Source: Pseudofrankia inefficax (lineage in GTDB: Bacteria > Actinomycetota > Actinomycetes > Frankiales > Frankiaceae). Taken from it: a stretch of 64,000 nt of DNA. Shown in pieces: positions 52,392-59,579 of the stretch. The translations under genes were made by a program, and so were the position numbers. The notes under the pieces are model-generated. The model was not told the DNA's origin, searched no databases, and saw nothing but the letters and a program-made list of their open reading frames with translations. Location of the stretch: NCBI RefSeq assembly GCF_000166135.1, contig NC_014666.1, forward strand, positions 6,200,001 to 6,264,000, given 5' to 3'. Every line of letters starts with the position of its first letter. Position 1 is the first letter of the stretch.

Positions 52392-53105
52392 ATGATCCAG
52401 GCCGAAATCCGCTGGGACACCGGGCCTCGACTCCTTACCATCGGGCCGGTGTCCACCGCGGCAGGCGTCGAGCTGGTCCCCGTCGGCCCTGGGGCGGTCG
52501 GGGTCACCCACCGCCCGAGGCTCGCCTCGTTACCGGGCCTGCGGACCTCGTCCGTCACCCATCTCGTGACGTTGCTGTCCGCCCGCGAGGGAGCGGAAGG
52601 ACTGGGTGGCGCGGCCGTCGCCGCCGGGTTGCGCTGGGTCTGGCTGCCCGTGCCGGACGGGAGGGAACCGACCCCGGCCACCCGGGCCACCATCGTCGCG
52701 GGGCTGGTGGAGCTCGCCGGCCTCGTGCGCGGCGGCGCCCACCTCGTGATCCATTGCTCGGCTGGCATCCACCGCACCGGGATGATCACCTACGCGCTGC
52801 TTCGCACCCTCGGCCTTGCGCCCGACGAGGCAGGGGCCGCGCTCGCCAGAATGCGCTCCGTCACGGCCGGCGGGCTGGGCGACCATCGCCTCGCCTGGGC
52901 CGAACAGCTCGCCGAACTGGCCACCGAGAGGCACGCGGTGGGCGCCCCCGGGGGACCTGCCGCCGACCGGGCCGCCGTCGACGATCTTCAGATGGGCGCC
53001 CAAGCGATGGTCACGAGCCCCGACGGCGGCCAGCCCGGTCCGGCTACAGGCCAGCCCGGTCCGGCCACGACCCAGTGGCCCGCCGAAGGGTCCTGGATGT
53101 CCTGA
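52392..53105 (+). CDS. Dual-specificity/tyrosine phosphatase-like protein
   Basis: A 237-residue protein with the P-loop HCSAGIHRTG (HCx5R; Cys122 when counted from the ATG at 52392), followed by MITYALLRTLGL, the usual helix after the signature. The WLPVPDG motif before it carries a possible general-acid aspartate. It should remove phosphate from a phosphotyrosine or small molecule. The C-terminal 60 residues are low complexity with a GQPGPAT repeat. The start is uncertain; a GTG at 52449 would shorten it by 19 residues. The next gene, an MFS protein, follows after 48 bp. Confidence 0.75.
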   Translation: MIQAEIRWDTGPRLLTIGPVSTAAGVELVPVGPGAVGVTHRPRLASLPGLRTSSVTHLVTLLSAREGAEGLGGAAVAAGLRWVWLPVPDGREPTPATRATIVAGLVELAGLVRGGAHLVIHCSAGIHRTGMITYALLRTLGLAPDEAGAALARMRSVTAGGLGDHRLAWAEQLAELATERHAVGAPGGPAADRAAVDDLQMGAQAMVTSPDGGQPGPATGQPGPATTQWPAEGSWMS

Positions 53106-53153
53106 CTGGGGCTTTCGTGCTCAGGACCGGGGCGGCGGCTCTACGATCACGCC

Positions 53154-54479
53154 ATGTCAGCCCCACCCGCCGACGCGCGGGACAGCACCGTCGACGGCCT
53201 CGCGGTGGCGACCCAGCCGGCCGGGACCGCCCAACCGGTGGGAACCGCCCAACCGGCCGGGGCGCCCGCGCGGGACCAGATCCGCTACCGCGACCCCGCG
53301 CGGCTGCCCTACCTGCTGTCGACGGTCGGGCTGGAGTGCATGACGGCGGTCGCGGCGCCGTTCTTCTCGCGCACGCTGCGGGCCGCGCCCTTCGCGCTCG
53401 CCGGCGTCGAGGCGGCCGGCCGGGCCGGTGGGGCGGCCGCCCGGTACGGCCGCAACCAGCTCGCCGACCGGCGTCCCGGCCTGCGCGGCGCGCTCGACCT
53501 GGCGGCGAGCGCGGGACTCGCCCTGGCCGCCGGCTTTCTCGCGGCCAGCGGCGCGCTGTGGCAGGCCGGGGCCTGCCGGGCCGGCTCGTGGGCGGCCCGC
53601 GGGCTCGGCACGCCGGCCCTGGAGGAGGAGGCGAGCGCGGCCGGCCCGGCGCGGCTTGGGCGCCGGCTGGGGTTCGAGCGGTCCGTCGGCGCGCTCGGCG
53701 GCGCCCTCGGTGCCCTGGTGACGGTGGCCCTGCTGGAGTTCACCAGCCCGCGCGGCGTCATCGGCTTCGCCGCGATCCCGATCGCGCTGGCGGTGGTGGT
53801 GAGCGCCGTGGCCATGGTTCGGGGCCGGGGCACCGCCGCCCAGGCGCCGACGGCACCGACCCAGATCAAGATCACCCAGCTGCGCGGCCGGGCGCTGGGC
53901 ACGCTGCTGGTCGGGGTCGCCTGCTACGAGGCGTCCAACATCGCGGTGGTCCTGCTCCTGCTGCGGGCGTCCAAGGTCGTCGGCTCCAGCGGGACGCTCG
54001 CGACCGCCCAGCGGGTGGCGCTGTGCTACGGGCTCTACCAGCTGACGGCCGCTGTCTGCGCGGCCTGGGTCGGGCGGCTGGTGGACCGGGCCGGGACCGG
54101 CCTCGTGCTGGCCGCCGGCGGGGTGAGCCTGCTGCTGGCCTACCTGGGCCTGGCCACCATCACGGCCGACCACAACGTCACGCTCGCCGTCTGTTTCCTG
54201 CTCGCGGGCGCGGCGGCCGGCGCGGTCGACACCGCCGAGTACACGGGCGTGGCCCGGCTCGCCGGGCCGGAGAGCTGCCGCGCCGCGTTCGGGGCGCTCG
54301 CCGGCATCCAGAGCGCGGGCCGGGTGCTCGCGACACTGACGGCCGGCGGTCTGTGGACGCTGGTCGGGCCGAAGGCCGGCCTCCTGGTCTGCGGCCCGCT
54401 GCTGGTGGTCGCGACGGTCATCTTCCTGCTGCGGGCCGACCGTCCGCACCGCCAGGCTCAGGCCGAGCTGGCCGGCTGA
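53154..54479 (+). CDS. MFS-type membrane protein
   Basis: A 441-residue protein with about ten to twelve hydrophobic helices. A flexible N-terminus carries GTAQP repeats (about 20-36). The internal stretch RLGRRLGFERSVGALGGALGALV and the loop VGRLVDRAGTG fit the major facilitator superfamily. The substrate is unknown. The ATG has no strong ribosome site. The gene runs in the same direction as the phosphatase gene and is convergent with the flavin-reductase fusion gene, 10 bp away. Confidence 0.78.
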   Translation: MSAPPADARDSTVDGLAVATQPAGTAQPVGTAQPAGAPARDQIRYRDPARLPYLLSTVGLECMTAVAAPFFSRTLRAAPFALAGVEAAGRAGGAAARYGRNQLADRRPGLRGALDLAASAGLALAAGFLAASGALWQAGACRAGSWAARGLGTPALEEEASAAGPARLGRRLGFERSVGALGGALGALVTVALLEFTSPRGVIGFAAIPIALAVVVSAVAMVRGRGTAAQAPTAPTQIKITQLRGRALGTLLVGVACYEASNIAVVLLLLRASKVVGSSGTLATAQRVALCYGLYQLTAAVCAAWVGRLVDRAGTGLVLAAGGVSLLLAYLGLATITADHNVTLAVCFLLAGAAAGAVDTAEYTGVARLAGPESCRAAFGALAGIQSAGRVLATLTAGGLWTLVGPKAGLLVCGPLLVVATVIFLLRADRPHRQAQAELAG

Positions 54480-54489
54480 CGGCCAGACG

Positions 54490-55731
54490 TCAGGTCGGCT
54501 GGGCGCCGCCGAGCGCGGCGGTGACGGTCGCGGCCGCCGCGCGCAGCGCCGCGACCGGGTCGTCGTCGCCGCCGTCGAGCGGGCGGTGGACGCCGATCAG
54601 GGTGAGGACGAGGACGGCGGTGCCGTCGCGGCCGAAGACCGGCGCGGACAGGGTGCGCAGCTCGTCCGCGTGCCGGCGCGGCACCTCCGCCCTGGGTGAC
54701 GCCGCCTCGGGTGACGCCGCCTCGGGTGACGCTGCCTTAGATGACGCCGCCTCGGATGACGCCGCCGCCGGCGACTCGTAGCCGGGCGGCAGCGACCGGA
54801 TCAGCCGGCGGATGGCGTCGTGACCCGGGTCGGCCGGGTCGGTCGGGTCGGCCTTCGCGAGGACCGTGTTCAGCGCGCCGTGCCAGTCGCGGCCCCGGCC
54901 GACCGAGTAGCCGGCGGCCCGGACCTGCGCGAGCGTCGCCTCCAGGGCGGCGACGGTGCCGGGCGGGCTGTCCTTGCCTGCGCGGTCCAGCCAGGCGCGG
55001 CGCGCCAGCGGGCCGGCCCAGGCGACGAACGCGGTGCCGAGCGGTGGCAGGAACGGGATGCGCTGCCCGACCCGGGGCGCGAGCTCCCCCGACGACCCGG
55101 CGCTGGCGTTCGCGACCAGCACCATCTCGTCGCCGACCGCCGCGCTGGCCACGCATTCGGCGGCGAACCGGGCGGCCAGGTCCTCCAGCTGCGGCCGGGC
55201 CAGGTCGGCCGTGCGCAGCTGGACGGCGAGGTCTCCCTCCCAGGCCGCGAGCGACAGCGGCGAGAACCGACCGTAGCCACCCTGAAAGAACACCAGCGGC
55301 AGCACGGAGCGCCCGACGTCCAGGGTCCGGACCCGCCCGAGCACGAGGTCGTGGTCGCCGGCGGGATGGACCGCCTCCAGGTCGCAGTCGATCCAGGCGA
55401 CGACGCCGTCGAGGACCGGTGCCCCCGACGGCGCCGAGCGCCAGGACAGCTCGGCGAACTTGTCCCCGCCCCGGACGGCGAACGTCCGGCAGACCGCCTC
55501 CTGGTCGAAGCCGAGGATGTTGACGCAGAACCGCCCGGTGGCGGCGATCCGCGGCCAGCTCGACGAGGAGCGGTCCGGGAAGAACGCGACCAGCGGCGGG
55601 TCGAGCGACGCCGACGCGAACGACCCGACGGCGAGCCCCACCGGGGCACCGCCGGCGTCGAGGCCGGTGATGACCGCGACGCCGGTCGGGAAGTTCCCCA
55701 GCACCCGCCGGAAGATCCCGGGATCGATCAC
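54490..55731 (-). CDS. Flavin reductase domain fused to IclR-type effector domain
   Basis: A 413-residue fusion. Residues about 1-160 match HpaC/DIM6-type flavin reductases that supply reduced FMN/FAD to a monooxygenase (VLGNFPTGVAVITG, GLAVGSFASASLDPPLVAFFP). From about 170 to the end a second domain resembles the ligand-binding C-terminal half of IclR regulators (VANASAGSSGELAPRVGQRIPFLPPLGTAFVAW, YSVGRGRDWHGALN, SAPVFGRDGTAVLVLTLIG), yet no helix-turn-helix is present. A five-unit EAASP-like repeat (54696-54770) interrupts the effector part. The GTG at 55731 lies eight bases after the stop of the nitronate-monooxygenase-like gene, so they form one operon. The fused sensor may tune flavin supply to an aromatic ligand. 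Confidence 0.85.
   Translation of the reverse strand: MIDPGIFRRVLGNFPTGVAVITGLDAGGAPVGLAVGSFASASLDPPLVAFFPDRSSSSWPRIAATGRFCVNILGFDQEAVCRTFAVRGGDKFAELSWRSAPSGAPVLDGVVAWIDCDLEAVHPAGDHDLVLGRVRTLDVGRSVLPLVFFQGGYGRFSPLSLAAWEGDLAVQLRTADLARPQLEDLAARFAAECVASAAVGDEMVLVANASAGSSGELAPRVGQRIPFLPPLGTAFVAWAGPLARRAWLDRAGKDSPPGTVAALEATLAQVRAAGYSVGRGRDWHGALNTVLAKADPTDPADPGHDAIRRLIRSLPPGYESPAAASSEAASSKAASPEAASPEAASPRAEVPRRHADELRTLSAPVFGRDGTAVLVLTLIGVHRPLDGGDDDPVAALRAAAATVTAALGGAQPT
54696..54770 (+). repeat. 15-bp tandem repeat, five units
   Basis: Five units of GTGACGCCGCCTCGG or close variants lie in tandem within the flavin-reductase/IclR fusion gene and encode an Ala/Ser/Glu-rich pentapeptide repeat on the minus strand. 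The first two units are identical; the others differ at one to three bases. The tract can change length by slippage without breaking the frame. Confidence 0.85.
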
Positions 55732-55739
55732 GACCGGGC

Positions 55740-56855
55740 TCAGTCCTCGATCAGGCCGGACAGGCGCTGGGTGGTCGCGATCCATTCCTCGACGAGGCCG
55801 TGCACCACCTCGCCCGCGGGCCGGCGCGCGTTCATCCGCCCGACGATCTGCCCGACCGGGAAGCCGTTGAGCTCGGGCGTCCCGGCCCGGGTGAACCGGC
55901 GGGCCGCCTCGGCCCAGACGACTCCCTGCAGCGGCATCGGCAGCGTCTTCGGCGCGTCCGGCCGCTCCCAGGCGTCGGTCCAGGCGTTGCGCAGCAGGCG
56001 GGCCGGCTTGCCGGTCATCGAGCGCGACCGGACGGTGTCCCGTGAGCCCGCCCGCAGCAGGTTGTCGACGACGACCGGGTTGGTGTCCGCCTCGGCGACC
56101 GTGAGCCAGATCGAGCCGGTCCAGGCGCCCTGGGCGCCCAGCGCGAGCGCCGCGGCCATCTGCCGGCCCGAGCCGATGCCGCCGGCCGCGAGCACGGGCA
56201 CGTCCGGTCCGACCGCGTCGACGACGTCCGGGATGAGCACCATCGTCGCGATCTCGCCGGTGTGCCCGCCGGCCTCGGTGCCCTGGGCGACGATGATGTC
56301 GACGCCCTGCTCGACCTGCTTGACCGCGTGCCGGGGGCTGCCGACCAGCGCGCCGACCAGGATGCCGTGCTCGTGGGCCCGGTCGACGACCTCCTTCGGC
56401 GGCGGGCCCAGCGCGTTGACGAGCATCCGGGTCGGGTGCTTGAGCGCGACCTCGACCTGGCCGGGGCCCTCCAGGTCGACGGCGAGCCCGGCGGCCTTGA
56501 TGTCCCGGCCGTCCTCGGCCTCGTCCGGCAGCGGGGGGACGCCGTACTCGGCGAGGACGCCGTCGACGAACGTCCGGTACTCCGGCGGCACCAGGCCCGA
56601 GATCTTCTCCCGGGTGAGGCCCTCGCCCTTGCCCATGTAGGCGTTCGGCATGACGATGTCGACCCCGTACGGCTTGCCGTCGACGTGGTCGTCGATCCAG
56701 GACAGCTCGACCTCGAGCTCCTCGGCGTTGAACGCCAGCGCGCCGAGCACCCCGAACCCGCCGGCGCGGCTGACGGCCGCCACGACGTCCCGGCAGTGCG
56801 AGAACGCGAAGATCGGGAACTCGATGCCGAGCCGGTCACAGATGGGTGTTCGCAC
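55740..56855 (-). CDS. Nitronate monooxygenase / 2-nitropropane dioxygenase-like flavoprotein
   Basis: A 371-residue TIM-barrel FMN enzyme: PIFAFSHCRDVVAAVSRAGGFGVLGA at the N-terminus, HTGEIATMVLIPDVVDAVG, and VPVLAAGGIGSGRQMAAALALGAQGAWTGS, all features of the nitronate monooxygenase family, with the His of GTEAGGHTGE at the catalytic place. The family oxidises alkyl nitronates or acts on enoyl-type substrates. The GTG at 55855+1000 (56855) has GAGAGG seven bases upstream; the next GTG (56858) is possible. The flavin reductase fusion lies directly downstream, so reduced or bound flavin chemistry links them. Confidence 0.9.
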   Translation of the reverse strand: MRTPICDRLGIEFPIFAFSHCRDVVAAVSRAGGFGVLGALAFNAEELEVELSWIDDHVDGKPYGVDIVMPNAYMGKGEGLTREKISGLVPPEYRTFVDGVLAEYGVPPLPDEAEDGRDIKAAGLAVDLEGPGQVEVALKHPTRMLVNALGPPPKEVVDRAHEHGILVGALVGSPRHAVKQVEQGVDIIVAQGTEAGGHTGEIATMVLIPDVVDAVGPDVPVLAAGGIGSGRQMAAALALGAQGAWTGSIWLTVAEADTNPVVVDNLLRAGSRDTVRSRSMTGKPARLLRNAWTDAWERPDAPKTLPMPLQGVVWAEAARRFTRAGTPELNGFPVGQIVGRMNARRPAGEVVHGLVEEWIATTQRLSGLIED

Positions 56856-57056
56856 CACGATCCCTCTCGGTGGATGTCTCCGGGGATGAGCGGCGCCGGG
56901 GCGCGCGGGCGCCGGCAACCGCGTCAGCGGCCGTGCCCCGGTGGCCGGGTAGTGAGGGCATACAAGCATCTTTCGCCCTCAAATGAAACCCGTTCTAGTT
57001 TTTTCGCGACTGCCCGTTCCTGCCGTGGCCGCTACTGGACGCCGACGCGGAGCAGG

Positions 57057-58124
57057 ATGGCTCACGTGACAGAGCGGATCCGGTGGGGCATTGCCGGCAC
57101 GGGAATGATCGCGCGGGACTTCGCCCGCGACCTGGCCCTCGTCGAGGACGCGGAGCTGGTCGCCGTGGGCTCGCGGGCCGCGGCCGGCGCCGAGGCGTTC
57201 GGCGCCGAGCTCGGAGTGCCGCGCCGGCACGCCTCGTACGCGGCGCTGGCCGACGACCCCGAGGTCGACGTCGTCTACGTGGCCTCGCCGCACACCGGGC
57301 ACCTGGCCCACACGCTGCAGTTCCTCGGGGCCGGCAAGCACGTGCTGTGCGAGAAGCCGCTCGCCGTGAACGCGGCCCAGGCCCGCGCGATGGCCGCCGC
57401 CGCACGCGAGGCCGGTCGGTTCCTGATGGAGGCCGTCTGGAGCCGGTTCACCCCGGGCTACCGGGCGATGCGGGCGGTCCTCGACGCCGGGGAGATCGGC
57501 GAGCTGCTGCTCGTCGAGGCCGAGTTCGGCTTCCGGGCCGACTTCGACCCGGCCCACCGGCTGTTCAACCCGGACCTGGCCGGCGGCAGCGTGCTGGACA
57601 TCGGCATCTACCCGGTCCAGTTCGCGCACCTGCTGCTCGGCACGCCCGTCGCGGTGACCGCGAGCGGGGTGCTGGGCGCGACCGGCGTCGACGAGCATGT
57701 CGTCGCCGTGCTGCGGTACGCCGGTGGCGCCCTCGCCGTCGCGACGTCCTCGCTGCGGGCCGACCTGCCGGGCGCGGCCCGGATCGTCGGCACCCTTGGC
57801 TCGATCGAGCTGCCCAGCTCGATGTGGGCGCCGGAGACCGTCATCGTCCACGGCCCCGCGGCGCCGAGCAGGATCGGCGCGGACGACGCCGAGCCGGTTC
57901 CGCCGCGCCGGATCGACACGCCACTGGCCGGCATCGGGCTGCACTACCAGGTCCGGCACATCCACGACCGGCTGCGGGCCGGCCACCTCGAAAGCGACGT
58001 CATGCCGCTGTCCGAAAGCGTCCAGATCGCCGAGACCCTGGACGCCATCCGCGTCGCCGTCGGCGTCCACTACCCGGACGACGAGCAGGCCGAGCCGTCA
58101 GTCCGGTCCGGGACAAGCATTTGA
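57057..58124 (+). CDS. Gfo/Idh/MocA-family oxidoreductase
   Basis: A 355-residue NAD(P)-dependent enzyme. The Rossmann motif is WGIAGTGMIARDFA, the catalytic lysine lies in CEKPLAV, and AVWSRFTPGYRAM and GGSVLDIGIYPVQFAH match the dihydrodiol-dehydrogenase/xylose-dehydrogenase branch. It should oxidise or reduce a sugar or cyclic diol. The ATG at 57057 is used; GTG 57066 is the alternative, with AGGA at a better distance. An AT-richer patch around 56985-57005 probably holds the promoter. It is divergent from the nitronate-monooxygenase-like gene. Confidence 0.92.
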   Translation: MAHVTERIRWGIAGTGMIARDFARDLALVEDAELVAVGSRAAAGAEAFGAELGVPRRHASYAALADDPEVDVVYVASPHTGHLAHTLQFLGAGKHVLCEKPLAVNAAQARAMAAAAREAGRFLMEAVWSRFTPGYRAMRAVLDAGEIGELLLVEAEFGFRADFDPAHRLFNPDLAGGSVLDIGIYPVQFAHLLLGTPVAVTASGVLGATGVDEHVVAVLRYAGGALAVATSSLRADLPGAARIVGTLGSIELPSSMWAPETVIVHGPAAPSRIGADDAEPVPPRRIDTPLAGIGLHYQVRHIHDRLRAGHLESDVMPLSESVQIAETLDAIRVAVGVHYPDDEQAEPSVRSGTSI

Positions 58125-58252
58125 CCGACGGCCGGCGCCAGGGTCTCCCGACCGGTCACGCCGGGCGGGGTTCAGGAGCATGCTGGAGCTGACGTCGAGC
58201 GGGTTTCGACGGTGGACGGGCGCCGCCGGGCGCCTCGGGAAGGTGAGCGGTG

Positions 58253-58567
58253 ATGCGGGACCAGAACATCGTCCGGCTGGTGCCAATCCTCGTCGTCCTC
58301 GCGGTCATCGTCGTCGGGACGGTCGTCGCCCGCCGTCGTGGCTACAACGTCGGCGGTCAGACGGTGGTCCGCTGTCGCGACGGGCATCTGTTCACGACGG
58401 TGTGGATCCCCGGCGGCTCGTTCAAGTCGATCCGCCTCGGCTGGTACCGGCTCCAGTACTGCCCGGTCGGGCGGCACTGGTCGCTCGTCGCGCCGGTCCG
58501 CGACGAGGACCTGACCGACGCCGAGCGCGGCTTCGCCCACGCGCACCACGACACCCGCGTCCCCTAA
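58253..58567 (+). CDS. Small single-pass membrane protein of unknown function
   Basis: A 104-residue protein with one transmembrane helix near the N-terminus (VRLVPILVVLAVIVVGTVVA) and a cytoplasmic or external part with VVRCRDGHLFTTVWIPG and RLQYCPVGRHWSLV. The pattern, with two cysteines and DLTDAERGFAH at the end, is typical of small hypothetical proteins conserved in actinobacteria. The function is not known. The ATG at 58253 has AAGGTGA about eight bases upstream. Hairpin repeat copy 3 lies 42 bp downstream. Confidence 0.82.
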   Translation: MRDQNIVRLVPILVVLAVIVVGTVVARRRGYNVGGQTVVRCRDGHLFTTVWIPGGSFKSIRLGWYRLQYCPVGRHWSLVAPVRDEDLTDAERGFAHAHHDTRVP

Positions 58568-58608
58568 GCCCACGGCCGGACCTCCGAGCCCAGCCAGCTC
58601 GACCCGCC

Positions 58609-58684
58609 ATGATCTCCGTTTTGGCCCTGGGGTGGTTGCAGAAACGTCCTCGACACGACCATCCCAGGGCCAAAGCGGCGATCA
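58609..58684. repeat. 76-bp hairpin repeat, copy 3
   Basis: The third copy has the same length and the same element spacing as copies 1 and 2. The left arm TGATCTCCGTTTTGGCCCT (58610-58628) pairs with the right arm (58666-58684) at 17 of 19 positions. The GACCA element is again 48 bases from the left end. It lies between two genes in the same direction, after the small membrane protein gene. Confidence 0.8.
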
Positions 58685-58823
58685 TGAACTGGCGGCTCGG
58701 CGGACTCCTTGGTCACATCGCGGGCTGGGGTGACTATGACCTGGATCGGGCTGGATAGCGTCGCCCGGTGCGAGCGTCCCGGTTACCCAGGTCCGGGGCG
58801 GACGCGGTGCCGGCTGGCCGGCG

Positions 58824-59579
58824 GTGAGCGGCGCCGACCTGGTGTTTCTCGTCATCGCCGGGGTGCTCGCGGGGATCACCGGGACGGTCGGGCTCGCCTC
58901 GCTGGTCTCCTACCCGGCACTGCTCGCGGTCGGGCTGCCGCCGCTGGACGCCAACGTCACCAACACCGTGGCCCTGGTGTGCATCGCGCTCGGCGCGGTC
59001 GGCGGCTCACGGCCCGAGCTCGTCGGACAGGCCCCACGGGTCCTGCGGTTCGGGGCGCTGACCCTCGTCGGTGGCTCGGCCGGTGCCGTGCTGCTGCTGA
59101 CCACCCCGCCCGGCGCGTTCCGGCTGGCGGTGCCGTGGCTGATCGCGGCCGCCGGGGTGCTGCTGGCGCTGCAGCCGCGCCTGGTGCGCCGGGGCACCGG
59201 CACGCTGGACGAGCATGGCCCGCCGATCCGGCTGGCGGTGCTCGGGGTCGGGGTCTATCTCGGCTACTTCGGCGCGGGTGGCGGGGTCGCGATGCTTGCC
59301 GTCCTCGCGCTGACGCTGCCGGAGCCGCTGGCCCGGGTCAACGCGGTCAAGACCGTCTCGTCGGGCTTCGCGAACCTGCTCGCCACGATCATCTTTGCCT
59401 TCTCCGGCCCGGTGCACTGGGCCGCGGCCGGCCCACTCGCCGTCGGCCTGCTCGCCGGCGGCTACGCCGGGCCCGCGATCGTGCGGGTCGCCCCGGCCAC
59501 CGTGATCCGCCTGCTGGTCGCCGTCGCCGCGCTCGGCCTCGCGGTCTGGCTCGGCCTCGACGCCTACGGCGCCCGCTGA
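58824..59579 (+). CDS. TauE/SafE-family membrane permease
   Basis: A 251-residue protein with about eight hydrophobic helices in two repeats, each with the family motif: GTVGLASLVSYPALLAVGLPPLDANVTN and later LGYFGAGGGVAMLAVLALTLPEPLARVNAVKT. TauE/SafE (TSUP) proteins move sulfonates, sulfite or other organic anions. Here the substrate is unknown. A GTG at 58824 is used; no strong ribosome site is seen. The 3' end overlaps the convergent adenine deaminase gene by 16 bp. Confidence 0.9.
   Translation: MSGADLVFLVIAGVLAGITGTVGLASLVSYPALLAVGLPPLDANVTNTVALVCIALGAVGGSRPELVGQAPRVLRFGALTLVGGSAGAVLLLTTPPGAFRLAVPWLIAAAGVLLALQPRLVRRGTGTLDEHGPPIRLAVLGVGVYLGYFGAGGGVAMLAVLALTLPEPLARVNAVKTVSSGFANLLATIIFAFSGPVHWAAAGPLAVGLLAGGYAGPAIVRVAPATVIRLLVAVAALGLAVWLGLDAYGAR

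Noticed and set aside
53029-53070. Direct repeat GGCCAGCCCGGTCCGG in the phosphatase gene tail
   Set aside because: It is two copies in a low-complexity C-terminus, explained by slippage in GC-rich DNA; no further meaning is supported.
56985-57005. AT-rich stretch with TTCTAG before the Gfo/Idh/MocA gene
   Set aside because: It resembles the island operator only in AT content and CTAG; there is no palindrome. It is better seen as an ordinary promoter patch.
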